From Rhodospirillales bacterium (lineage in GTDB: Bacteria > Pseudomonadota > Alphaproteobacteria > Rhodospirillales > Magnetospirillaceae): a stretch of 5,475 nt of DNA. The stretch lies in assembly GCA_030040955.1 (NCBI GenBank), contig JASHSH010000467.1:1-5475 (forward strand), given 5' to 3'. Both the position numbers and the translations under genes were made by a program. The notes beneath the pieces are model-generated. The model was not told the DNA's origin. It worked only from the letters and a program-made list of their open reading frames with translations, and searched no databases. This document shows, one piece after another, positions 1 to 5,475 of this stretch (position 1 is the stretch's first letter; every line of letters begins with the position of its first letter).

Positions 1-398
1 AGGAGGCAGCGAAAGGGGAGCGCGCGGTGATGATTGCCGGGCTGCGCGCGCGCCGCCGCGACACGCTCGGCCGCCGCCTCGCCTCGCGCATCGCCAACCG
101 CGTGCGCGCCGCGCTCCTCGGCGACGCGACGCCGGACGCCGGCTGCGGGCTCAAGCTGTTCGCTCGCGCCACTTTCCTCGACATGCCCAATTTCGACCAT
201 ATGCACCGGTTCCTGCCCGCGCTGATGATTCGCCAAGGCGGGCGCGTGATCTCGGTTCCGGTCCACCACCGCCCGCGCCAACGCGGGCAGTCGAAGTACG
301 GAATCTGGGACCGGCTTTGGGTGGGCATCGTCGATCTGGCCGGCGTGATGTGGCTGAACGCGCGCGCCCGCCGTCCCGAGATCGAACCGGATTCGTGA
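1..398 (+). CDS. Family 2 glycosyltransferase, DPM1-like (C-terminal part, 5' end outside window)
   Basis: The reading frame is open from the left edge (first full codon at base 3) to TGA 396-398, giving about 131 residues of C-terminal sequence. It resembles polyprenyl- or dolichol-phosphate sugar transferases of family GT2, which move a sugar from a nucleotide donor to a lipid phosphate carrier at the cytoplasmic face of the membrane. Visible family motifs are SRIANRVR, then PDAGCGLKLF, then FDHMHRFLPAL, then the basic HHRPRQRGQSKYG segment and a hydrophobic end (LWVGIVDLAGVMWL). The catalytic nucleotide-binding N-terminal domain, including the DxD region, lies upstream and cannot be seen. 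No paired C-terminal membrane helices of the GtrB/ArnC kind follow, so this looks like the soluble DPM1 type. The GTG at 27 and ATG at 30 are internal, because conserved sequence continues upstream of them. The stop overlaps the next gene's start. The family call is firm; the sugar and acceptor are unknown. Confidence 0.85.
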   Translation, partial: EAAKGERAVMIAGLRARRRDTLGRRLASRIANRVRAALLGDATPDAGCGLKLFARATFLDMPNFDHMHRFLPALMIRQGGRVISVPVHHRPRQRGQSKYGIWDRLWVGIVDLAGVMWLNARARRPEIEPDS

Positions 399-1063
399 AG
401 CGCGTGGACCCGCGCTCGCTGCTCAAGGGCCTCGTGCTGATCGCCACGCTCGGTGCGCTCGGCTGGGCGATGCAGCGCGCCGGCATCGACCGCGTGCTCG
501 ACACCGGCTGGATCGACGGCGCGGTGAAGGGCCGCGGCGTCGAGGGGCTGGCGCTGTTTCTCGGACTCGGCGCCGCCGCGGTCGCCGTGGGACTGCCCAG
601 GCAGGCGGTGTGCTTTCTCGCCGGCTATGCCGAGGGACTGGCGGGCGGGATTTTGCTCGCCCAGCTCGCCTCCATCGCCGGCTGCGCGCTGGCGTTTGCG
701 TATGCACGCCTATTGGGACGCGACTTCGTCCGCCGGCGGCTGGGCGAGCGGGCGCGGCGGATCGACGCGTTCGTCGCCGGCAATGCCTTCGCCGCCACGG
801 TGCTGATCCGTTTCCTGCCCGTCGGCAGCAACCTGCTCACCAACCTGGTGGCCGGGATATCGGCGGTGCGGCCGGCGCCATTCCTGCTCGGCTCGTTCGT
901 CGGATATCTGCCCCAGACCATCGTGTTCGCGCTGCTGGGCAGCGGCATCCGGGTCGATCCCGGACCGCGCATCGCGCTCGCGGTGGCGCTGTTCCTGGTC
1001 TCCGCCGCGCTGGGGGTTGCACTCTATCGTCGCGCGGCCCTGGGCGGGGCGAAGCGGAACTGA
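395..1063 (+). CDS. TVP38/TMEM64-family (VTT domain, DedA superfamily) inner-membrane protein
   Basis: This is a 222-residue hydrophobic protein. The frame is open back to an ATG at 317, but the residues before 395 are Arg-rich and lie wholly inside the glycosyltransferase gene. GTG 395 overlaps that gene's TGA as GTGA and gives a typical basic N-terminus (MKRVDPRSLLKG), so I chose it. Hydrophobic segments lie near residues 12-26, 51-66, 71-105, 130-155, 160-182 and 192-210. The VTT core is visible: a Gly-rich FLAGYAEGLAGG stretch (about 75-85) leading to FAYARLLGR (101-109), then RFLPVGSNLLTNLVAGIS (139-156) and FVGYLPQTIVFALLGSG (168-184). Members of this superfamily include lipid scramblases and undecaprenyl-phosphate translocases; which lipid this protein handles is not shown by the sequence. 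The overlap with a glycosyltransferase suggests translational coupling and a shared role in envelope glycolipid or polysaccharide assembly. No strong Shine-Dalgarno sequence precedes the GTG, which fits coupling. Confidence 0.85.
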   Translation: MKRVDPRSLLKGLVLIATLGALGWAMQRAGIDRVLDTGWIDGAVKGRGVEGLALFLGLGAAAVAVGLPRQAVCFLAGYAEGLAGGILLAQLASIAGCALAFAYARLLGRDFVRRRLGERARRIDAFVAGNAFAATVLIRFLPVGSNLLTNLVAGISAVRPAPFLLGSFVGYLPQTIVFALLGSGIRVDPGPRIALAVALFLVSAALGVALYRRAALGGAKRN

Positions 1064-1097
1064 CCGGCTCGCGTCCAACCGAGGGCGACGAATCCGC

Positions 1098-1127
1098 TTG
1101 CATTGTCACCGATCGGTGACATAGAAT
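1098..1127 (+). promoter_or_regulatory. Predicted promoter of the tetR-family gene
   Basis: A -35-like TTGCAT (1098-1103; 3 of 6 to consensus) and a -10-like TAGAAT (1122-1127; 5 of 6) are separated by 18 bp. The 16-bp palindrome at 1105-1120 fills the spacer, the usual place for a TetR-family operator that blocks RNA polymerase. A start about 7 nt after the -10 would fall on the A of the ATG at 1134, predicting a leaderless mRNA. The -35 match is weak, so the promoter is an inference supported mainly by its geometry with the operator. Confidence 0.45.
1105..1120. promoter_or_regulatory. TetR-family operator 1 (autoregulatory), perfect 16-bp palindrome
   Basis: The sequence GTCACCGATCGGTGAC reads the same on both strands. 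It lies 13 bp upstream of the repressor's ATG and inside the predicted promoter spacer. The same half-sites with the same 4-bp spacing recur at 1809-1824 before the next gene. Small palindromes of this size next to a TetR-family gene are usually that repressor's own binding site. The palindrome and its duplication are seen directly; binding by the adjacent repressor is inferred. Confidence 0.8.
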
Positions 1128-1133
1128 GCCGCC

Positions 1134-1790
1134 ATGGCGACGAAGGCGAAGACCCGGGCCGGAACTCGGAATCCCTCCCGGCCGCGCGACCGGGCGGCGA
1201 CCCGCGCCCGCATCCTGAGGGCGACCGGCGAACTGCTCGCCGCCCAAGGCTTCGCCGCGCTAGGCGTCAACGCGATCGCGCGCCGGGCGCGGGTCGACAA
1301 GGTGCTGATCTACCGATATTTCGGCGGCATGGAGGCGCTGCTGGCCGCCTATGCCGAGGAGGGCGAGTTCTGGTGGTCGGTCGACGATTTGCTCGGGGTC
1401 GATCTGCCGCCGCCCGAGCGCGACGGCGCGGCGGCCTGGCTCGCGCTGGCGCTGCGCCGGCATGTCGGCTGGCTGCGCACGCATCCGCTGACCATGGAGA
1501 TTCTGTCCTGGGAGATGGTCGAGCCCAACCGGGTCACCGAGCGGCTGGCCGAGGTGCGCGAGCGCCGCAGCATGGCGCTGATCGGGCGGCTGCTCGGCCG
1601 TTTTCCGGCGCCGGCGGAGCTCGATGTGGCGGCACTGTCGGCGCTGCTCGGCGCCGCGAGCAATTATTTGGCCATCCGCGCCCGCGCCACGCGCCTGTTC
1701 AACGGACTCGATCTCGGCCGCCGCGGCGACTGGGACCGGCTGTTCGACATGGTCGAGCGGATCGGCGCGGCGTTGCTCGACCCGACCTGA
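1134..1790 (+). CDS. TetR/AcrR-family transcriptional repressor
   Basis: This 218-residue protein has the usual TetR length and two-domain form. The N-terminal DNA-binding domain spans about residues 20-68: helix 1 (RAATRARILRATGELLAAQG), then the helix-turn-helix with GVNAIARRA (44-52) and the recognition helix VDKVLIYRYFGG (54-65), which contains the YRYF signature. The rest is an alpha-helical ligand-binding and dimerisation domain (about 70-218), including the segment LRRHVGWLRTHPLTMEILSWEM; the inducer cannot be deduced. ATG 1134 was chosen because it opens the conserved domain with a short basic arm; the nearby ATG at 1126 is in another frame. There is no clear Shine-Dalgarno sequence, consistent with a leaderless transcript. 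Matching palindromes precede this gene and the nitroreductase-like gene 49 bp downstream, so it probably represses both, with derepression when it binds a small molecule related to the flavoenzyme's substrate. Confidence 0.93.
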   Translation: MATKAKTRAGTRNPSRPRDRAATRARILRATGELLAAQGFAALGVNAIARRARVDKVLIYRYFGGMEALLAAYAEEGEFWWSVDDLLGVDLPPPERDGAAAWLALALRRHVGWLRTHPLTMEILSWEMVEPNRVTERLAEVRERRSMALIGRLLGRFPAPAELDVAALSALLGAASNYLAIRARATRLFNGLDLGRRGDWDRLFDMVERIGAALLDPT

Positions 1791-1808
1791 GTTATTCGCG
1801 ACTGGCAA

Positions 1809-1824
1809 GTCACCGGTAGGTGAC
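1809..1824. promoter_or_regulatory. TetR-family operator 2, upstream of the nitroreductase-like gene
   Basis: GTCACCGGTAGGTGAC carries the same 6-bp half-sites and 4-bp spacing as the palindrome before the tetR gene; only the central four bases differ and are not symmetric. It lies 15 bp upstream of the chosen start of the flavoprotein gene, in a 49-bp intergenic gap that has no visible terminator. A CTGGCA at 1802-1807 could serve as a weak -35, but no good -10 is seen. The site implies a separately controlled promoter or a roadblock for read-through from tetR. Confidence 0.75.
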
Positions 1825-1829
1825 AATAT

Positions 1830-1835
1830 GGAGGG
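1830..1835 (+). promoter_or_regulatory. Ribosome binding site that fixes the start of the nitroreductase-like gene
   Basis: GGAGGG lies 4 nt before ATG 1840. An in-frame ATG at 1828 overlaps this motif and has no Shine-Dalgarno of its own, because the operator occupies that position. The motif therefore favours 1840. Confidence 0.65.
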
Positions 1836-1839
1836 CGGC

Positions 1840-3045
1840 ATGGACGCACGGATGATTTGCGGTCGGCGGGGCTTCATGGCTGGGGGCGGAGCCGTATTCG
1901 CCGTCGGTTTGGCGGGCTGCGCGCGCGGTTTCTGTGCCGAGGACGGGGTGCCGGCCGGCGCGGCCTATGCGCCCTGGCGCGATTGGCGCGGCAGCGCGGC
2001 GGAAGGGCCGCTCCGGCTGTTGCGCGCCGCGATCCTCGCCGCCAACGCGCATGACACGCAGCCCTGGCTGTTTGCCCTCGGCGGTGGTCGCATCGACATC
2101 TACGCCGACGAGCGGCGCAATCTCGGCGCAATGGATCCGTTCCGCCGCGAGATGCGCCTGAGCATCGGATGCGCGATCGAAAATCTCGCCATCGCCGCGG
2201 CCGCGGATGGGTACGCCGTCCGATTGGAAGCGGTGCCGGGAAGCTTGCTCGATCGCTCGCCCGACCCCGGTCCCCGGCTCGCCGCCCGCATCCTCCTCGC
2301 GCCCGCGCCGGCCCCGGCGCAGCCGCCGCCCGAATTCGCGGCGATTCCGCTGCGCCACACCAATCGCGGCGCCTATGACCCGGAACGGCCGCTAGCGTCC
2401 GATTTTCTTGCCGGCCTCGCCGCCCTCGCGGACCCGGCGGCCGGCACGGCCGTGGCGATTCTCGGCGATCCGGCGATGCGCCGCGACTTCGCCGCCGCAA
2501 CGCTGGCCGCGACCCAGGCGATCATCGACGACGCGCCGATGATCCGCGACAGCGACGCCTGGTTCCGCGCGACCGATGCGGAGATCGAGGCGCACCGCGA
2601 CGGTCCGACCATCGACGCGGCCGGGCTCTCGCCGCTGATGCGTACACTCGCCAAACTGTTGCCCGCTCCCTCACCCGAACGCGCCCACCGATTTTGGTAC
2701 GAGCATACGCGCGACGTGGCGCTCGCTACCGCCCCCGTCTTCGGACTGATCACGGTGCGCGATCTCTACGATGCCGGGCAGGCCATCGCGGCCGGGCGGC
2801 TGTGGCAGCGCCTGCATTTGCGCGCGACCCTCGCCGGCGTGGCGGCGCAGCCGCTCAATCAGCTCCCCGAACGCATCGATCGCGACCGCCAGCTGGGCCG
2901 GCCGCCCGTGTTCGCCCCGGCCCTGGCAAGGCTGGCGGGCGACCGGAACGGCCCAGCGACATTCGCCTTCCGTCTCGGCTGGCCCGTGCGCGAAGCGCCG
3001 CCGAGTCCCCGCCGCGCGCTCGCCGACACTCTGGTACCCGCCTGA
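1840..3045 (+). CDS. Nitroreductase-like (Acg-type) flavoprotein with predicted Tat lipoprotein signal
   Basis: This 401-residue protein is about twice the length of a simple nitroreductase domain, as in the Acg family, where two half-domains form one fold. The N-terminus has a twin-arginine-like motif (GRRGFM, 8-13), a short hydrophobic stretch (14-25) and a lipobox LAGC with Cys27, suggesting Tat export and lipid anchoring. Nitroreductase hallmarks are AANAHDTQPWLF (67-78), expected to contact FMN, then ENLAIAAAADGY (114-125), RHTNRGAYDP (172-181), a long linker, FGLITVRDLYDAGQAIAAGRLWQRLHL (301-327) and the C-terminal FRLGWP...SPRRALADTLV (377-399). Such enzymes bind FMN and reduce nitro or other electron-poor compounds with NAD(P)H; some Acg proteins instead appear to sequester FMN. 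The substrate here is unknown. The frame is open far upstream into tetR, but the Shine-Dalgarno, operator and signal peptide support ATG 1840. Expression is probably under the adjacent TetR repressor. The family call is firm; export is inferred. Confidence 0.8.
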   Translation: MDARMICGRRGFMAGGGAVFAVGLAGCARGFCAEDGVPAGAAYAPWRDWRGSAAEGPLRLLRAAILAANAHDTQPWLFALGGGRIDIYADERRNLGAMDPFRREMRLSIGCAIENLAIAAAADGYAVRLEAVPGSLLDRSPDPGPRLAARILLAPAPAPAQPPPEFAAIPLRHTNRGAYDPERPLASDFLAGLAALADPAAGTAVAILGDPAMRRDFAAATLAATQAIIDDAPMIRDSDAWFRATDAEIEAHRDGPTIDAAGLSPLMRTLAKLLPAPSPERAHRFWYEHTRDVALATAPVFGLITVRDLYDAGQAIAAGRLWQRLHLRATLAGVAAQPLNQLPERIDRDRQLGRPPVFAPALARLAGDRNGPATFAFRLGWPVREAPPSPRRALADTLVPA

Positions 3046-3078
3046 TAAATATTTGGAGGAGAACAGTTTTTTCTGCCC

Positions 3079-3107
3079 TTGACGAAGCCGCGTCCGGCCT
3101 TTAGATC
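3079..3107 (+). promoter_or_regulatory. Predicted groESL promoter
   Basis: TTGACG (3079-3084; 5 of 6 to the -35 consensus) and TAGATC (3102-3107; weak -10) are 17 bp apart and end one base before the CIRCE element. The -35 lies in CCCTTGAC, which also resembles the CTTGA core seen in alphaproteobacterial RpoH (sigma-32) promoters, so the site may serve the housekeeping sigma factor, RpoH or both. Transcription would start near 3114, inside CIRCE, giving a leader of about 70 nt. Confidence 0.6.
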
Positions 3108-3108
3108 G

Positions 3109-3135
3109 TTGGCACTCCTCAAGGGAGAGTGCTAA
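3109..3135. promoter_or_regulatory. CIRCE element (HrcA operator)
   Basis: TTGGCACTC (3109-3117), a 9-bp spacer, then GAGTGCTAA (3127-3135). The consensus is TTAGCACTC-N9-GAGTGCTAA, so the right arm is perfect and the left arm has one change (A to G at the third base). HrcA binds CIRCE and represses groESL until heat or misfolded protein draws off GroEL, on which HrcA folding depends. Its position just after the predicted -10 is typical. The hrcA gene is not in the window. Confidence 0.93.
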
Positions 3136-3140
3136 CAGCG

Positions 3141-3167
3141 CGTCCGGGCCGCGGTCCGGGCGTTTTT
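3141..3167 (+). terminator. Terminator-like hairpin in the groESL leader (possible attenuator)
   Basis: The arms 3141-3150 (CGTCCGGGCC) and 3153-3162 (GGTCCGGGCG) pair over 10 positions, eight Watson-Crick and two G-U; in practice this is nine pairs with a CGCG loop. Five T residues follow at once (3163-3167). This is the form of an intrinsic terminator, yet it lies between CIRCE and the groES ribosome binding site. The arms also contain an exact 8-bp direct repeat (GTCCGGGC at 3142-3149 and 3154-3161). It could attenuate the operon, act as a leader structure near the ribosome site, or be inactive because the T-tract is short. Confidence 0.5.
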
Positions 3168-3184
3168 GCGACGGAGGTTCCGCA

Positions 3185-3496
3185 ATGAAGTTCCGACCGC
3201 TCCATGATCGCGTGCTCATTCGCCGCATCGAGGGAGACCAGAAATCGTCCGGGGGGATCATCATTCCCGACACCGCCAAGGAGAAGCCGCAGGAGGGCGA
3301 GGTGATCGCCGTCGGACCCGGCGCGCGCGGCGAGGACGGCAAGCTTCACCCGCTCGACCTCAAGGCGGGCGACCGCATCCTGTTCGGCAAATGGTCCGGC
3401 ACCGAGGTCAAGATCGACGGCGAGGAGCTGCTGATCATGAAGGAGTCGGACGTGATGGGCGTCATCGAGGGCGCCAAGAAGGCGAAAGCCGCCTGA
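3185..3496 (+). CDS. groES: Co-chaperonin GroES (Hsp10)
   Basis: This 103-residue protein has the full family length for alphaproteobacteria. GroES forms a heptameric lid that binds the GroEL ring and closes the folding chamber in the cytoplasm. The sequence opens MKFRPLHDRVLIRRIEG. The mobile loop that contacts GroEL spans about residues 16-34, with its hydrophobic GGIII tripeptide region at 23-27. EGEVIAVGPGAR (37-48) follows, then the roof hairpin (about 47-58) and AGDRILFGKWSGTEVKIDGEE (61-81), ending LIMKESDVMGVIEG plus a Lys/Ala tail. A Shine-Dalgarno GGAGGT at 3173-3178, 6 nt before the ATG, supports the start. The gene is preceded by a promoter, CIRCE and a hairpin leader, and followed 35 bp later by groEL with no terminator between, so the two are cotranscribed. 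Confidence 0.98.
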   Translation: MKFRPLHDRVLIRRIEGDQKSSGGIIIPDTAKEKPQEGEVIAVGPGARGEDGKLHPLDLKAGDRILFGKWSGTEVKIDGEELLIMKESDVMGVIEGAKKAKAA

Positions 3497-3516
3497 GACG
3501 GACCAGCAAGCGATTT

Positions 3517-3521
3517 AGGAG
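3517..3521 (+). promoter_or_regulatory. groEL ribosome binding site
   Basis: AGGAG lies 10 nt before ATG 3532, in the 35-bp gap after the groES stop. A second purine run, AAGGA (3526-3530), is too close to the ATG to be the functional site. The spacing is slightly long but acceptable. Confidence 0.6.
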
Positions 3522-3531
3522 CTAGAAGGAC

Positions 3532-5178
<1,647 letters not shown>

Positions 5179-5211
5179 TCCAACCGCCCGGCTTCGCTCG
5201 CTTTCCAAGAT

Positions 5212-5242
5212 GGGGTCGCGCCCTCGGGCGCGGCCCCTTTTT
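5212..5242 (+). terminator. Intrinsic terminator of groESL
   Basis: The arms 5212-5223 and 5226-5237 pair over 12 positions with one G-U pair and a very tight loop (effectively 11 pairs with loop CTCG). TTTTT follows at 5238-5242. It begins 33 bp after the groEL stop. Confidence 0.92.
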
Positions 5243-5288
5243 GCTTCCTGCCCGCCTAGCACCGCGTCCGAAGAAATTCAAATAACCA

Positions 5289-5317
5289 TTGCTTCGCAAA
5301 GGGAAAAGGGCTTAAAG
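5289..5317 (+). promoter_or_regulatory. Possible promoter in the AT-rich patch downstream of groEL
   Basis: Bases about 5271-5320 are distinctly AT-rich against the surrounding GC-rich DNA. TTGCTT (5289-5294) and TTAAAG (5312-5317) are separated by 17 bp and face right. Both hexamers match consensus poorly, so support comes mostly from composition and from lying after a terminator. Transcription would run into the inverted-repeat region toward a gene beyond the window. Confidence 0.3.
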
Positions 5318-5368
5318 ATGAGGCGGGCGAAGGCGTTCCGCGCGGTTGCGGAACGATCGTTCGGCTAG
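5318..5368 (+). CDS. Possible 16-residue leader peptide (low confidence)
   Basis: ATG 5318 to TAG 5366-5368 encodes MRRAKAFRAVAERSFG. AAGGG at 5306-5310 is placed 7 nt before the ATG as a plausible Shine-Dalgarno. The frame runs across both inverted repeats at 5335-5365, an arrangement seen in translation-coupled attenuators, and it has five Arg codons of four kinds. The frame stays open after the TAG to the window edge. I do not recognise the peptide and a chance ORF of this size is common. If the weak promoter at 5289-5317 is real, its -10 would leave the Shine-Dalgarno outside the transcript, so the two calls do not both fit. Confidence 0.2.
   Translation: MRRAKAFRAVAERSFG
5335..5365. repeat. 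Two overlapping inverted repeats sharing one arm
   Basis: GTTCCGC (5335-5341) and GCGGAAC (5348-5354) form a perfect 7-bp inverted repeat with a 6-nt loop. The second arm is also the left part of a near-perfect 18-bp palindrome (5348-5365), whose central 12 bases GAACGATCGTTC (5351-5362) are perfectly symmetric. Because GCGGAAC is shared, the two RNA hairpins would exclude each other; alternatively, the 18-bp palindrome could be a protein operator. Confidence 0.6.
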
Positions 5369-5386
5369 CCAGACCAGGGGCGTACC

Positions 5387-5475
5387 ACCGTGACGGTCCC
5401 GGGCAAAACAGGAACGGCTTCACGCGCACCCGGCTCCCGGGTGGCGAAGCCGGGCCGCGCGCGCCCGTTGTCTGG
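5387..5475. other. Structured GC-rich region of unknown role, continuing past the window
   Basis: No gene is recognisable here. ACCGT/ACGGT (5387-5391, 5393-5397) form a small inverted repeat. A two-part hairpin follows: outer arms CGGCTTC (5415-5421) and GAAGCCG (5446-5452), inner arms CACCCGG (5427-5433) and CCGGGTG (5437-5443) with a 3-nt loop. Farther apart, CGGGC (5400-5404) can pair with GCCCG (5463-5467), and CCAGAC (5369-5374) with GTCTGG (5470-5475), closing a nested set. No T-tract follows the hairpin. Open frames to the edge exist on both strands, but neither shows a known domain. It may be a leader, a small RNA or a dispersed palindromic repeat; GC-rich chance pairing is a real alternative. 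Confidence 0.35.

Noticed and set aside
317..394. Upstream ATG start for the TVP38-family protein
   Set aside because: It would add 26 Arg-rich residues coded inside the glycosyltransferase gene with no family likeness; the GTGA overlap at 395 fits better.
1103..1819. Second long + strand frame across tetR
   Set aside because: It is a shadow frame in GC-rich DNA: Arg/Ala/Gly-rich, no domain, and it conflicts with the clear helix-turn-helix protein in the 1134 frame.
1624..1839. Far upstream or 1828 start for the nitroreductase-like protein
   Set aside because: The upstream part is tetR read in another frame. ATG 1828 abuts the operator and has no Shine-Dalgarno, while 1840 has GGAGGG before it and gives a clean signal peptide.
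3064..3072. T6 tract after the nitroreductase-like gene as a terminator
   Set aside because: No GC-rich stem precedes the T run (3067-3072); only weak 3-4 bp pairings are possible. The flavoprotein gene therefore has no visible terminator before the groES promoter.
5403..5423. GKTGTAS in the right-edge + strand frame as a penicillin-binding protein KTG motif
   Set aside because: The surrounding sequence does not resemble a transpeptidase domain before or after the motif, and a stop codon lies 36 bases upstream of the window stretch; likely chance.

Overview
The window is a GC-rich (roughly 70% by eye) stretch of bacterial chromosome with tightly packed genes, all on the + strand. The GroEL/GroES sequences, a CIRCE element ahead of groES, and the company of a DPM1-like glycosyltransferase, a TVP38-type membrane protein and a TetR/Acg-type nitroreductase pair point to an alphaproteobacterium. 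Sphingomonadales is my best guess; it rests on remembered family likeness, not on a search.

Layout: (1) 1-1063 is a two-gene envelope unit. It holds the C-terminal part of a polyprenyl-phosphate-type family 2 glycosyltransferase, cut by the window edge, and a TVP38/TMEM64 (VTT domain, DedA superfamily) membrane protein. The second gene starts on a GTG that overlaps the stop codon of the first (GTGA). (2) 1098-3045 is a regulator/target pair: a TetR-family repressor and a nitroreductase-like flavoprotein with an apparent Tat lipoprotein signal. A matching 16-bp palindrome (GTCACC-N4-GGTGAC) lies just upstream of each start codon, so the repressor probably controls itself and the flavoprotein. 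(3) 3079-5242 is the groES-groEL chaperonin operon, with a -35/-10 promoter, a CIRCE (HrcA) operator, an unexpected terminator-shaped hairpin plus T5 in the leader before groES, and a strong intrinsic terminator after groEL. (4) 5243-5475 has no convincing gene. An AT-rich, promoter-like patch is followed by a possible 16-codon leader peptide and a dense run of overlapping inverted repeats that reaches the window edge.

How the genes may work together: the glycosyltransferase and VTT protein plausibly act on the same lipid-linked carrier pathway. The TetR/nitroreductase pair looks like a small self-contained stress or detoxification switch. The chaperonin operon is ordinary in its proteins but has leader features that suggest control beyond HrcA. 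The most novel-looking items are the paired operators, the Tat-lipoprotein form of the nitroreductase, the attenuator-like hairpin in the groE leader, and the structured region at the right edge.
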